A DNA stretch of 64,000 nucleotides from Dillenia suffruticosa. Its lineage: Eukaryota > Streptophyta > Magnoliopsida > Dilleniales > Dilleniaceae. Positions 13,151-25,470 of this stretch are shown here, one piece after another; the stretch's first letter is position 1, and each line of letters opens with the position of its first letter. The notes beneath the pieces are model-generated. The model saw nothing but the letters and a program-made list of their open reading frames with translations, did not search any database and was not told the origin of the DNA. A program made the translations under genes and the position numbers. Where the stretch lies: contig JAVTVX010000011.1 of the NCBI GenBank assembly GCA_033439265.1, forward strand, positions 9,858,590 to 9,922,589. The letters are read 5' to 3'.

Positions 13151-13407
13151 TTTTTTGCTCCAAAAACATATCCATATTTATCTCATCTATTTCTTTTTTT
13201 CACTACTCTGTTTGCTTTGTTTTGTGTATTTGTTTCGATATAAACTTATGCAGAATATTTGATTTATATTTAATATGATGGACAAGTCATATATGCATTC
13301 TAAATTAAGAGAAAGTGATAAATATATTAGTGTGTTAACGCATTTTTTGAATTTGCATATGCAAATATTCCATCACTTGTAACGTCATTAATCTTTTTGA
13401 CTATGAT

Positions 13408-13677
13408 ATGTTTGGAATGTTACATTATTCATTCACACATTTACATTTTCGATCTAATGAACATGAACTAACTTCTCATATATTTAACATGGATGAACCA
13501 ATTTCAGATAAATTTCATGAATTACTTCAAAATACCAAAAAAACAGTATATCCAAAATACTGGTATATTTTAAAATCAAAGTGCACTATACTTACAACTA
13601 ATATCGTAATTTTAAATAATATTACATATGAAATATTAGTGGTTGAGTTGGGGTTGGAGGTAGTGGTACGTGTATAG
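13408..13677 (+). pseudogene. TNP2-like transposase N-terminal fragment
   Basis: An 89-codon frame starting with ATG. Its middle reads EPISDKFHELLQNTKKTVYP, which resembles the conserved E...AKKFY.LLE.A...LYPGC segment near the start of plant TNP2 transposases. The flanking sequence is not well conserved and the frame is short. It is probably the N-terminal piece from the second copy of the duplicated CACTA module; the more C-terminal TNP2 landmarks are seen only in the first copy (10860-11340). Moderate confidence, because the match is one motif. Confidence 0.45.
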
Positions 13678-13679
13678 AA

Positions 13680-15370
13680 GTTGTGTGTAAAAATTATGTG
13701 GAGTGTGGAAACGAGAGAGATTAAATTTTTATTCATCGTCTTTGTGATTATAAATACGGAGGAGATCTTAGTGCTATCTCGAAATTGAGAGCCAATACTA
13801 GTAACTTAATATGGGTTTTGAACCACAAAATCCAATTTATGCTGATATAACAAATATAAGGTTTAATGTTTTTCATTAATTATACCAACATAATTAATAT
13901 ACCATTACATTATATTGTTATAATTTTAAATTATAACATTATATTATCTGATAATTGATCAATCAATTTTCAAAATTGTAACACTATATTATATATATTA
14001 CTAATTTCATATCATTACATTATTTAAATTAATAATATTAATAAATTTATGTTAAATTGTCATGGAATATATGTTATTTTTTATTAATCAAATGAATATA
14101 ATTAGCACAGTATATGACTTATGGTAAGGGACTGCGTAGGCATATGCTTGCATGAAATATGATAATAGTAGGGTAATAAGTAATAAAAATTACTGAAATA
14201 TAGTAAATGATTTTTTTAACAATCTAAATTATGCATATGAAAAATATGTGATGGTATTGATTAAAAGTATAAAAGAAGAAAATGTGAGAGATTAAGAGCA
14301 ATGCGGGTAATGAAAAAAGAGGCGAAAAAAAAGTGCAAAAGAGAAATGGGTGGGTTTTAAAAATTTGTTTATGAAAATTATATATTATAAATTATACACG
14401 GTGAAAGTTTCACCATCAAAACTTCTCATTTTCTCGAAATCTCTCCTCCTCTAATCCATTTAAATCTCTCACTCACTTTGCAAAGTTTTATCAAAAGTTA
14501 ATCATATTTTTTAAATAAAAAAGCCATTCTGGGTTCTGAGTTCTATTGGTTGGGTATTTAAAAGATTTGGACGAATTGAACTAAACAACGGATGAATATT
14601 GTATGGAGAATCCCAACCACTTCAAGCACAAGTTCAGTGTGAACAAAGTCAATCATTCAAGATGTTACCTAAATTTAAAAATAAACATATCATTTTAATT
14701 TGAGATTTAATATTAACATGATATCAAGTAATTTTTTAATTATCCATTTTTAATCTTTTATTTTGAGTAGTTGTAAAGAAATGTGGAGACCAACGTGCAG
14801 TCAAGATATTTTGGATTTAGGGAAAGGAATGTGCTCTATGATTTTTAACATAATTTTACTAATTTCACTTTTGTTTTTAAAATAATAATCTAAATTATTT
14901 ATATTATTAGATTCCTCCGATATAGATACTGCAAGTGCATATAGAATCCAACCATCATCATCACTACCATCATCATTACTAACTAACTTTATCCCAATCA
15001 CTACCTGATTCCATCCAAAATGTAATATTTTCATTTATAATCATTATTTACAATGTTATCATGTAATTTTATTCATTTCACTATTTTACTATTGGCTTTT
15101 AATGAATAAATTGACATGAAAAATTATGGATAAAGATGTCTTCAAACTATGATAAACATATTTTGTTTGAAACATCTCAAAAGATATATAGTTGTGAGAC
15201 ATGCAATATTTTTCCTTTTTTTGGTTTTATATGTATCTGTCATTTTAATTTGTATCAATTATTTTCGCATATTAATACAATTCTTATCATGTTTATATTA
15301 TTTTTTGTAATTTCTTTATTTTCTAATTTTTTAATTTACCTATAGTAATTGAAATCTATACTATCTTAAA
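13680..15370. other. Non-genic stretch
   Basis: AT-rich sequence without a supportable gene. About 14150-14390 is a diverged repeat of about 11450-11750. Short frames on both strands have low-complexity composition only. Confidence 0.4.
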
Positions 15371-15374
15371 AAAA

Positions 15375-16140
15375 ACCGTCACATTGATATCATGTGGTAA
15401 CAGGTAGTAAATTTTTCTATAACTTGTATATAGTAATATTTTCTTACACTTGTAATAAAATACAATAACCAACGATAAAAGTAGTAATTTTTTTATGACA
15501 CTTGTGATAATTGAAAATAAAAGAGAGTAACGGTTTCTAACATGATAAAAGAGAGTAACATTTCTTAAGAGAGTAATATTTTCTAACACTTGTGGTAATC
15601 GACGATACAAAAAAATAATTTATACTAATACATATGGTAACCAACCGTAAATAACTATAACTTTTTCCAACGTTTTTTTAATCGAGGATAAAAGGTAGTA
15701 ATTTTTTCTAACATTTGTGGTAATCGAGATAAAAAGTAATAACATTTTTTAACACTTGTGTAATCGATAATATAAGTACTAACTTATAATAACTCAAGTG
15801 GTAACTAATAAATGGTAATTCCTAACACTTGTGGTATCTAATGATAAAATATAGTAATATTTCTTAATATTTGTAGGAACCGATAATAAATTGTAGTAAT
15901 ATTTATTAGCAGTTGTGATAATCAACGATAAAAAATAGTAACATTTTTTAATATATGTGGTAACCGACAATGAATGGAAATAATATTTCTTAACAATTGT
16001 GGTAACTAAAGATAAAATATAGTAATATTTTCTAACACATGTGATAACTGACAATAAAAGATTGTAACTTTTGTCAATACTTTTGAAACTGATAATAAAA
16101 GACAGTAATTTTATCAATACTTTTTTAACTGTCAATTTAA
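15375..16140. repeat. ~42-bp tandem repeat array
   Basis: Around 18 imperfect units follow the pattern agtaatatttt-taacacttgtggtaa-cgacaataaaa, 41-43 bp long. Because 42 is divisible by three, the minus strand stays open for 124 codons (15794-16168) as a 14-residue periodic peptide (a KKYYYILSLVTT-like unit). This looks like a subterminal array of the CACTA element that is open by chance of period, not a real protein gene. Confidence 0.7.
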
Positions 16141-16269
16141 ATCCAGCACATGTTCCAATAGTGACCAAAACTATAGGGATAGAGCTATAACAAATGGTGT
16201 ATAGTCTATTGAAGACCCATCCATTAGAGAAGGTTTTATCGATAGTTATAGTAGATTTAGCAAATGATT

Positions 16270-16303
16270 TTTATCTATCTAAATAGAGTATTTATTTTGT
16301 AGT
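16270..16303 (-). other. Candidate CACTA right terminus
   Basis: The reverse complement of this end reads CACTACAAAATAAATACTC, a typical CACTA-type terminus, directly outside the 42-bp array. The matching left terminus and the 3-bp target duplication were not identified. Confidence 0.45.
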
Positions 16304-17696
16304 GATAATTTACCGTGAATATTATAAAAAATATATATTCTTTTTCGTGTTACAATTAATTTGTACGGTAATATTATATAGACAAAATAGACTTTGGACC
16401 AAAAGAAACAAATGTTTACGTGACAGTCTGCCTGAATGATTTTTTATTGATTTTTCAAATCGAATCTTTTTCTTTTCTTATTCTTTCTTGAAACCCACTT
16501 TTTTTTTTTAATTCTTTAACACTCCTTTTTCCGCTCTCATCCATTCAATTTTCTTTTTCTAATTCTTTTTTTTTTATTTTGATCTCTTTCCAGGGAAATA
16601 TTCTCCTTTCATGTTTTTTTTATCCGGTCATCTTCATCACGTATGTCCACACATGTTTCGTCGCGCTTCCTCCAAATGTACCTAAGCATATTTTTCTTTC
16701 AATTCAATGAGAAAAACCCAATGCACTTCCAAAGAAATTTCAAGTGCTTGACTAATCAAATTTCTAAAGTTTCTTTCAAACATGTTTTTTTTTTCTTTTT
16801 TGGGTAATATAGATTTTAGTTTGTATCATTTTTTTAGGTTGGATTCCTACAATTTATATTACTTTTTCACACTGAAGTGAAAAAGATTGCAAGACAAATG
16901 TGTGATTTAGATGTAGGAATAATATTAGAAAAAGACAAATTTAGGTCTAAAGATTAAAAAAAAAAGTATTAATTATTTCTTTTTGTCTATTTAGTAGAAA
17001 AACCATTTAATTAATATAATATTACTGTAATTTGTAATAAAATTAATCAAATTTTTGTTAAAATTGTGAAGTTTTGATACTTAAAAAGATACAATACAGG
17101 CCTGACATGCCCACAAAATGCCCTAGAAAATGACCTAAAACTCAAGTTTCAGCTTATCAAGGGATTGAATGAGTTCAAGAGATGAATTAGGAGTTACATT
17201 TACAACTACGAAGGAACTCAGAATACAAGCAACTGCAGAAGCTTCAAGCCCCTTTTTTGCTGTTTTCTTACTTTTTGTTATTTATTTTATGTACTTTTAT
17301 TTAGAATATTGTTTGGATTTTTTTATTTATTTTTCTATTTTATTTTGGAATCTTTAATCTATATAAATACTTTATTATTCATTTTAGCGTAACTTCTCAA
17401 ATATTATTAAAACTTTGAGACAGATTTGTTAGAAATAAATAATATAATTTCATAATTTTAAATGTAAATAGCAATAGTGAAATTGTACGTGGTTTATTTT
17501 CTCTAATAAAATATTGGTATCAGGTAATCATTTTGAATCTAATTGAATCCGATTCGAATTGAATTAAACTCCTTAATAAACAAAATTTTTATGGTATCTA
17601 TTTTCTCTATATACAAAATTTAAATTTAAAATTTTATTTAAATGGTACCGATGTCTAATTATTGGATAACTAAACATTGATATGCTCATTCTACTT
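16304..17696. other. Non-genic stretch
   Basis: AT-rich sequence with long T runs (for example 16500-16510 and 16786-16801). The 62-codon frame at 17169 has no recognisable domain. This is the flank of the copia insertion. Confidence 0.4.
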
Positions 17697-17701
17697 CTTA
17701 G

Positions 17702-18159
17702 TATTGGCAACTCTGGTTCAAATGAATGAGTTTTAGGAGTAATAACGTATATCCCACATTTTATGGAGAAATAAGGGTGATTATACTCATTCAAATCTCT
17801 AGTCCAGGAATATGGCTTATGTCAAGGAATCCCACATTTTATGGAGAAATAAGGGTGATTTGTTCATTCAAATATCTATTCAAGGAATATGACTGGTGTT
17901 AAGGATTCTTAAGAGTAACAACTTCTCCTACATATGGTAGTCTATTTGATAAAGGAAATACAATTATTTACTACAATTAATATTCTCTTGTAGATTACTA
18001 GTTTTAAGGACATAATTTAGGAATATTTATTATTTTCCTTCAACTTAGTTACGTGTATGAGTTGTATATAATTATCCCTCTCTTGTAGTTAATAAAGTGT
18101 GGAATCATTCAATAGAAAATTCATCAAGAAAAATTCCCTCTGAACTCTGTTTTTTCTCT
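17702..18159 (+). repeat. Copia 5' LTR (458 bp)
   Basis: It starts TATTGGCAACTC and ends TTTTTTCTCT; both are exactly repeated at the ends of the 3' LTR. It has a TATA-like gtatataat at 18064-18072 and aataaa at 18091-18096, plausible U3 promoter and R-region poly(A) signals. The usual TG start appears as TA in both LTRs. The unit acattttatggagaaataagggtgat occurs twice within the LTR. Confidence 0.95.
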
Positions 18160-18174
18160 TGGTATCAGAGCAGG
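18160..18174 (+). other. Primer binding site, initiator tRNA-Met
   Basis: TGGTATCAGAGCAGG lies immediately after the 5' LTR. The first 12 bases are the standard plant copia primer site complementary to the 3' end of initiator tRNA-Met. Confidence 0.9.
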
Positions 18175-18197
18175 AACGATCTTCTCTTCTTCCTGTC

Positions 18198-19140
18198 ATG
18201 ACTTCTCTATCTTTGAATGTTGGTAACTTTGTTACTCTAAAACTCACCCCAACCAACTACCCGTAATGGAGAGAACAGGTATTAGGATTGGCAGAAAGTC
18301 AAGACCTGGTTCATCATCTCACTAATGAAACTCCCATTCCACCCAAATTTGCTCCACAAAATTCAGATACCACAGACACAGAAATCTCATCAACACCAAC
18401 AAAAGAATTTGTTACATGGCAAAAGTCTGATCGTCTTCTCAGGGGTTGGATCATTGGAACTCTCTCTGAAGAAGCGCTTGGACTTGTCATCGGATTAGAT
18501 ACAGCAATTGCAGTCTGGACTGCACTCAAAGAAGCCTACGCACAGGATTCTCAGGAGCGAGAGTTCACACTTCGACAACAACTAACCTATTTGCGTAAAG
18601 ATGAAAACAAAACTATTATAGACCATATACGAAATTTCAAAGGGTTATGCGATAACCTTGCTGCTATTGGTAAACCCATTCCTGATCAAGAGAAAGTGTT
18701 TTGTCTTCTCACAAGTCTTGGACCACAGTATGAAACTTTCACCACAACAATGCTGAAACCTCCAAGACCAACCTATACAGAATTGATTTCACAATTGCAA
18801 AGCCTAGATCACCATAGGAATTGGTTCTCAAATCAATCTGATGTTTCTCTCTCCTCTCTCACTCCACATCTAGCCTTCTATGGATAACAGCAGCAATAGA
18901 TGCAAAACCTCACACCTAGGCATCAAAATAGTCTCTTCACTTCTACAGGTTGTGTTTTTCAAGCACAACAGTCTCGCAGTCAAACACAAGGCTATCCAAA
19001 CACACAACAACGTAAACCACCGCCACCTGGAGAACGACGAATGACTACTGCAGAAAGAGAATTGTATCGTGATGCAATCTGTCAATACTGTGACAAACTA
19101 GGTCATGTTGCAAAAATCTGCTGGTGGTTACCGAAGAAAG
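18198..19140 (+). pseudogene. Copia gag (nucleocapsid), broken by stops
   Basis: The Gag frame begins with ATG at 18198 and carries in-frame stops at 18264 (TAA, after only 22 codons), 18885 (TAA) and 18897 (TAG); the frame continues in phase through all three. The 18288-18887 part shows the copia UBN2-type Gag region (W..SD..L.GWI, T..W..L...YA, LR..LT.LRK, I.DH). Downstream, about 19081-19122, is a zinc knuckle CQYCDKLGHVAKIC with the CX2CX4HX4C spacing intact. Gag would package the element's RNA into cytoplasmic particles. The product cannot be made full length. Confidence 0.9.
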
Positions 19141-20362
19141 CAAAACAGAACAACGAACTCCCACAAGCTCTTGCAGCACTCACACTCGACAACTCCATCA
19201 TTGACACAGAATGGACTTCAGATACCAGAGCTTCAAATCATATGACTGGACAGCCAGGTATGCTAAACAATGTTCATAAATATAGTAGAACTGACTCCAT
19301 CATCATTGGAGATGGATCCTTTTTACCAATAATAGGTATTGGTAATTCTTCCATTAAACAAAAGGACAATATTCTACCTCTTGATGATGTTCTTTTAGTA
19401 CCAGCTCTTAAGAAAAACCTACTTTCTATTAGTCAACTTACATCTCAATTTCCTGTTAATTGTGAATTCTCTAACACTAATTTTTGTGTGAAGGCACGGA
19501 ACACAGGCCACCCTCTCATAACAGGGAAACGAAAGGGTAATTTATATGTCTTGTCCAATGAGCCAGAAGCATACTTTTCTTATCGATTCAAATCTGGCAC
19601 CACAAACATTTGGCATCAACATTTAGGTCATCCACAATTTTCTGCAATTCAGCTATTAAAGAATAAAGGACTTATTGAAGTTGTAGGTTCTTCAAAGGCA
19701 GATCATTTATGTGATAGTTGTCAATTAGGCAAATTAAGTAAACTTCCCTTTAGTTCTTCTGAACACTCCAATTCTGATGTTTTTGAAAAGATACATTGTG
19801 ATCTTTGGGGTCCTGCTCCTGTTTTATCTGTTGGCAAATTTCGGTTCTATGCATGTTTGGTAGATGATTTCTTAAAGTACATTTGGATCATTCCTTTGAA
19901 AAATAAATTTGATTTTTTTGCTGCTTATTTAGTATTTGAAAAGTATGTTAAGCGCCAATTCAATTCAATAAGAGAATTAAAATCTTTCACTCCGATGGTG
20001 GGGGAGAATTTGTTAATTCTCAATTATCATCTCATTTTCTTACCACAGGAATCGTTCACCAAATCTCATGTCCCTATACACCAGAACAAACAGGTATGGT
20101 TGAGCGACGACACCGTATTATACGAGAACTAGGTATGACAATGTTATTTCATAGTCATGCCCCTTTATTTTTATGGTTAGAAGCTTTCTCCACTGCTGTT
20201 TTTCTTATTAATCGCTTACCTTCATCCTCTCTTCACTTTGAAACACCATACTTTAGGTTGCATGGAACTCATCCTGATTATACTTCTCTTCTAGTGTTTG
20301 GCTCCAAATGTTTTCCATATACATAGGACACAAAAAATACGAAGTTTGATTCTAAATCTGTT
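19141..20362 (+). pseudogene. Copia protease and integrase, frameshifted
   Basis: The protease active-site region near 19213-19245 reads SDTRASNHMTG; the family motif is D-S/T-G-A, so the catalytic-loop Gly is Arg here. The integrase zinc-binding region is visible (WHQHLGHP near 19610 and CDSC near 19712) and the catalytic core starts at IHCDLWGP near 19793. At about 19987 the frame shifts by one base into the frame that continues at 20096 (ERRHRIIREL, holding the region of the catalytic Glu). A TAG at 20324-20326 sits where the family usually has Trp. Integrase would insert the cDNA; this copy cannot make a complete one. Confidence 0.9.
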
Positions 20363-22463
20363 TTGTGTGTTTTTATAGGATACAGTGAGAAACACAAAGG
20401 ATATAAGAGCTTTCACCCTACTAGTCGCAAGTTCATTATTTCTCGACATGTAGTTTTTGATGAAACTATTTTTCCATTTAAATCATCCAACTCATCTACT
20501 TCGGTCTCTCACATACATCATATTTTTTACTCTTGGCTGACTTCTTGTGGTGGTTCTGACTTAGGTACCTCTTTCCAGGAGCTTACCTCGCTACATCACT
20601 CCCATACTCCGCTACCAACTGTTATGACAGCTCTTCCACAAAGTGATCCTATATTACCTTCAGATTCCTCTTTTGATGAATCTACTTCAACCAGCAACAC
20701 ATTCACTCCTTCGTCTGAATCTCATGACTCTTTACCACTTGGTAACACAATAATCGCATCAGTTGTGCCTATAATGGCTGACTCTGAGTCTACTGCTATA
20801 GTCTCAGAACCACAATCTAGTTCTGCATCTATCCATCATCCTATGACTACTCGGTCTCAACATGGAATTGTCAAGCCCAATCCTAAATATGCCTTAACTA
20901 TTGCCACTTCTAGCACTATACCTCGTGAACCTAAGACAATTAAAGCAGCTCTCTCTCACCCAGGCTGGAAAACTGCAATGCTTGATGAACTTGCTGCTCT
21001 TCATCAAAATAACACGTGGCGACTAGTTCCACGAACTTCCAACATGAATGTGATTGGCTCAAAATGGGTTTTTAAGACTAAACTTCGACCAAATGGTACC
21101 TCGGACCGACTCAAAGCTCGCTTAGTCACAAAAGGTTATCATCAAATCAATGGACTTGATTATACAGAAACTTTTTCTCCTGTCATCCGTTCAGGTACAA
21201 TTCGTCTAATTTTAACTGTTGCTCTTGTCAAGCATTGGCTAATTCAACAATTGGACATAAAAAATGCGTTCTTACATGGTTATATAGTTGAAGATATTTA
21301 CATGGAACAACCTCCAGGTATGGCTAATTCTCACTTTCCGAATCATGTTTGTAAGCTTCAACGTGCTTTATATGGGCTTAAACAGGCACCCCGTGCTTGG
21401 TTTGATAGACTCAGTACTTTTCTTCTTTCTTGTGGTTTCTTTTGTAGCCTTGCTGACCCTTCTCTTTTTGTTTGTCACTCTACTCAGGGTGTTCTTGTTT
21501 TACTTTTATACGTCGATGATATGCTTCTTACAGGATCTTCTACTGCAATTGTCACTTCTTTTATTCAAACCTTAAGCCATGAATTCTCCATGAAGGACCT
21601 TGGACCAGTTCATCATTTTCTTGGAGTTGAAATCTCTCCTACGTCTGAAGGACTACATCTTTCTCAATCACATTGTGCTCTTACCATCCTAGAGCGGTCC
21701 AACATGCTAGACTGTAAACCTATGCCTACTCCTCTGGATGTCAAGCTCCAACCTACTACACAGGTGTTTCCTCTTGCGGATCCTAGTTTTTATCGTGGAA
21801 TTGTTGGAGCTCTCCAGTACCTCACCCTTACGCGTCCGGATCTATCCTACAGTGTTAATTATGTTTCTCAATTCACGCATGCTCCTATGGTTGCTCACTT
21901 GAAATTAGTCCATCACATCCTTCGGTACCTCAAAGGCACGCTCTCTACTGGTTTACATCTTACCTCTACTACTACCCTCACTTTGTCTGCTTTTTTTGAT
22001 GCTGACTGGGCAGGTTGTCCTACAACAAGGCGCTCAACTACAGGCTATTGCACATTCCTCGGCTCCAATATCATTTCATGGTGTGCTAAGAAGCAACACA
22101 CTATCTCTCGCTCTAGTATAGAAGCGGAATACCGTGCTATCGCTAATACTGCTGCTGAGCTTACTTGGCTAACTTATATTCTCAGCGACCTCCACATTTC
22201 CCTTCCATCAGCACCGACTCTTTATTGTGATAATATCAGTGCTCTATACATGACAATCAATCCCGTTTTCCATGCACGAAGTAAACATATCGAATTGGAT
22301 TACCATTTTGTACATGAACGCGTTGCTCTTGGGCTACTTGTCACAAACATATTTCTTCGACTAACCAGGTTGCTGATCTCTTTACTAAGTCTGTTCCAAA
22401 AGCTACGTTAGCTTCCTTTCGCACCAAACTGTGCCTTCAGCCCCGGCTCAATTTGCGGGAGGG
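20363..22463 (+). pseudogene. Copia reverse transcriptase and RNase H
   Basis: The longest open part is 20363-22411, 682 codons, in phase with the frame before the TAG at 20324. It contains the copia RT (GSKWVFKTKLRPNG, then LDIKNAFLHG and the catalytic YVDD at 21509-21520) and RNase H (DADWAGC, SSIEAEYRA, CDNISAL). Near 22345, in an A-rich run, the frame shifts by one base; the true C-terminus (NQVADLFTKSVP) is found in another frame up to the polypurine tract. The RT core itself looks intact, so this is the best-preserved part of the element. Confidence 0.9.
22452..22463 (+). other. Polypurine tract of copia element
   Basis: TTTGCGGGAGGG lies directly before the 3' LTR, the expected position for the plus-strand primer. 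Confidence 0.75.
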
Positions 22464-22940
22464 TATTGGCAACTCTGGTTCAAATGAATGAGCTTTAGGA
22501 GTAATAAGGTGTATCCCGTAATAAAGTGTATCCCACATTTTATGGAGAAATAAGGGTGATTATACTCATTCAAATCTCTATTCAAGGAATATGGCTTATG
22601 TCAAGGAATCCCACATTTTATGGAGAAATAAGGGTGATTATGCTCATTCAAATATCTATTCAAGGAATATGGCTGGTGTCAAAGATTCTTAAGAGTAATA
22701 ACTTCTCCTACATATGGTAGTCTATTTGATAAAGGAAACATCAGTTATTTACTACAATTAATATTCTCTTGTTGATTACTAGTTTTAAGGACATAATTTA
22801 GGAATATTTATTATTTTCCTTCAACTTAGTTACGTGTATAAGTTGTATATAATTATCCCTCTCTTGTAGTCAATAAAGTGTGGAATCATTCAATAAAAAA
22901 TTCATCAAGAAAAATTCCCTCTGAGCTCTGTTTTTTCTCT
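22464..22940 (+). repeat. Copia 3' LTR (477 bp)
   Basis: Same ends as the 5' LTR but longer by 19 bp. Most of the difference is a small tandem duplication near 22499-22535, where taataaggtgtatcccg is followed by taataaagtgtatccca. Confidence 0.95.
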
Positions 22941-22945
22941 CTTAG

Positions 22946-23815
22946 CCTATCTGATGCCAAATTAAACACCATTTTTATTGTGCCCACCAACTTTTTTAAG
23001 AATACAGTTATCTCTGAACTCAATCTCTAGGAATTCGATGTATATAAGAAAATATTTTGTACACCATTGATTGCTCCCATCAACCCAACAAGGCTTGGTT
23101 TCTCTTAGTATGCATCCCTCGATTGTAAGATCCTGATGACATTTATAGACAACTCAAGCCAATACTAAGAAAACAAATACGATTATAATTTTTTAATACT
23201 CATATGGATTAATAAATAATGGTTCACAATTAGTATTGAATACTACTGTTCACAAAAGAACTTTCTAACCACAATCTCATTATGATAATTATATATTTTA
23301 AAACTACAAGATCAATAATTATAAAATAATAATAATAAAATATATTTTAAAGCTATAAGATTAGTTGGTGTAAAGTTTTGGGATTTGATATTGCTGAACA
23401 TATTAAATTTTGACGATGATAAAAGAGTTTGAAGTGAGAAAATCAAAAAATAATTAGAAAAAATAGAGTTTGATAAAGCATAGTCCTGTAAAGTATGTCG
23501 ACCTGTCATAAATCTATGTCAACCTGATCACATATGAATTCATGTATGTCAACCTATTTTAAGTCTCGTGTCAACCAATTGAACCATAGATGACAACATG
23601 CCAAATTCCTTCTCAACCTGAATAAATCAAGAGAGCAATATTTGTCTAAGTAATACTTTTGTCAACACCCCCGAAAACATGTCGAGCCAAGAGAGCCTTA
23701 CCCTTACCTCGACGACCTAAGTAAAAGCCTGTCAATATAATCTTCACATTGGTCTACCTATTCAATTAAATTGGTCAACCTGTTTTCTATGTTGACAAGA
23801 TTATAGGTCCACCAA
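22946..23815. repeat. Flank with dispersed gtcaacc/gtcgacc motifs
   Basis: No gene seen. From about 23490 the words tgtcaacc, tgtcgacc and their variants recur every 15-40 bp. The pattern resumes beyond the CACTA insertion (26375-26449) and beyond the solo LTR (29019-29560), so these three pieces were once continuous. Confidence 0.5.
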
Positions 23816-24254
23816 CATTACAAAAAAACAGGCTTTTAGCTACAAATTTAGTGACGAAAATTTTAAAAAAATTCGTCGCTAAAAACATTAGCGACGGATT
23901 TAGCAACGAAAAATATTTCATCGCTAATAACACGTCGCAAAAATTTAGTAACGAAAATTAGAAATCCGTCGCTAAATTAAGCGACGAAAATATGAAATCT
24001 GTCACTAAATTTAGCGACAAATAATTTTTTGTCGCTAAAATTCATCACAAAATTAGTGACGAAAAATTATCCGTCGCTAAATTAGCGATATAAAAAAATC
24101 CGTTACTAAATTTAGCGACGAAAATCTAAAATTCGTCGCTAAATTTTGTCACAGATAATTTTTGTAACTAAAATCCGTCACTAATTTAGAAAAAAAAAAT
24201 CTGTCGAACCTAATTTAGTAACGAATAAAAAAATCCGTCGCTAATTCCAAATTC

Positions 24255-24480
24255 GTTGGAATGCCTAGGGAGCACACCTGCCTGGACGGGCCCTTACCCT
24301 TGTCTACTCGAGCCAGCACGTGCCTGGATGGCCCAGCCTACCTAAGCCAGGACTAGCCTGGAAGCCACGTGCCTGGACGGGCCCCACCCATCCCCACCTA
24401 CCCGAGCCAGCACCAGCCTGCAAGCTGCCCGCCCGCCCGAACCAGCCCCCCACCTGCAAGCGCGTCTGTTGAGCATTAGC
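24255..24480. repeat. GC-rich island inside CACTA element
   Basis: An abrupt GC-rich block with repeated phrases (gtgcctggacgggcccc, gagccagcac) at roughly 60-bp spacing. The 61-codon minus-strand frame over it is an artefact of composition. Confidence 0.55.
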
Positions 24481-24959
24481 CCTCCTCACTTAATTGTTGG
24501 AAAATGCCGCTTTTCCTCCACCGTGGTTTGAACTCTTGCATACGTACACGCACACGCATGAACATAAATCTGTAAACCACCAAACCAAAGGTTAGTAGTA
24601 ATATAAATTTTTATTTTTTTTACTTATTATCTTTCCTTCATATTTTTCTAATAATAATAAAATAATATATAATAACAATTTAAAATAATAAATATAATAA
24701 CTTTTTTTATTTAAACCACCAACCTAAAATAATACTAATTAAAAATAATAAATATGATAATTTTTAATAAAATAAAAAATAATAAAATACTAATTTAAAA
24801 TAAAATAATAAATTAATTAAAAAATATATTAATAATATATTTTGTTTTCTTCTTTTTTCTTTTATTTTATTATTTTATTATTCTTTTTCATTTTTATTTT
24901 ATTTTTGTAATCCATAGTTTAAAAATGGATTATGGCATCCTAATAACATAAAATTATAA

Positions 24960-25470
24960 TTATTAATAAATTTTAATATTTTAATAATTTAAAAAATCTA
25001 TATATTTAATCACAAAATATTTTTTTCGTCTGAATATATATGAAATTTCAATATAATTATTATATATAAGAAATTTCAATAATGAGAATAGGAAGGAAAA
25101 AAAATAAAAAATAATAGAGATGAGAGAAAGAGGAAGGAAAAAAAAGTGAGAATAGAAAAAAATGAGGAGGAAGAAAGAAAAATTAAATATTATCACATAA
25201 CACTAAGTGGTGGTGTAGTGATGACATGTCTTCCGTTCAAATTCGAGATCCAAGGTTCAAATCTCTTCAATAGCATTTTTTATAGCATTAAAACAATGAG
25301 GGGCGGGCGCCTGTGCGAGCATACGCGGGCGCCCAGGCTGGCACGCGCGCCTGCCGGCGCCCTTGCATGTGAGCCCAGGTAGGCACGCCAGCAAGGCGCG
25401 TGCCTACCAGCACCCTGCGCCCATGCATGCATGCGCGGGCGTCCGTGCAGGTGCACGCCCAACATGTCCG
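24960..25470. repeat. Composite module: AT block, purine tract, GC-rich island (second copy)
   Basis: Same three-part order as 12130-12741. It has aaaaaatctatatatttaatca near 24990, a purine-rich tract at about 25080-25185 and a GC-rich island at about 25298-25465. Frames of 61-78 codons across the island are not credible genes. Confidence 0.5.

Larger units (their letters stand above)
9350..16303 (+). mobile_element. Decayed CACTA (En/Spm-type) element, left end not found
   Basis: I group this region as one CACTA-type element for three reasons. TNP2-type transposase remnants lie on the plus strand (10860-11340 and 13408-13600). Dense short repeats lie near both sides (9360-9850 and 15375-16140). 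The right edge at 16294-16303 reads ttttgtagtg, the complement of a CACTACAAAA terminus. A matching left terminus was not found, and the interior contains a duplicated module (GC-rich island plus AT-rich block, near 9.87-10.87 kb and 12.56-13.15 kb). The region may therefore be two related elements or an internally duplicated one. Confidence 0.5.
17702..22940 (+). mobile_element. Full-length Ty1/copia retrotransposon, defective
   Basis: A 5239-bp element with two LTRs, a tRNA-Met primer site, gag-pol and a polypurine tract. It is bounded by a perfect 5-bp target duplication CTTAG (17697-17701 and 22941-22945). Gene order gag, protease, integrase, reverse transcriptase, RNase H is diagnostic of copia. 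The LTRs differ at about 4% of aligned bases by hand count plus small indels, so insertion is not recent. Coding is broken by at least four premature stops (18264, 18885, 18897, 20324), two frameshifts (about 19987 and about 22345) and a damaged protease motif, so it cannot move on its own. Confidence 0.95.
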
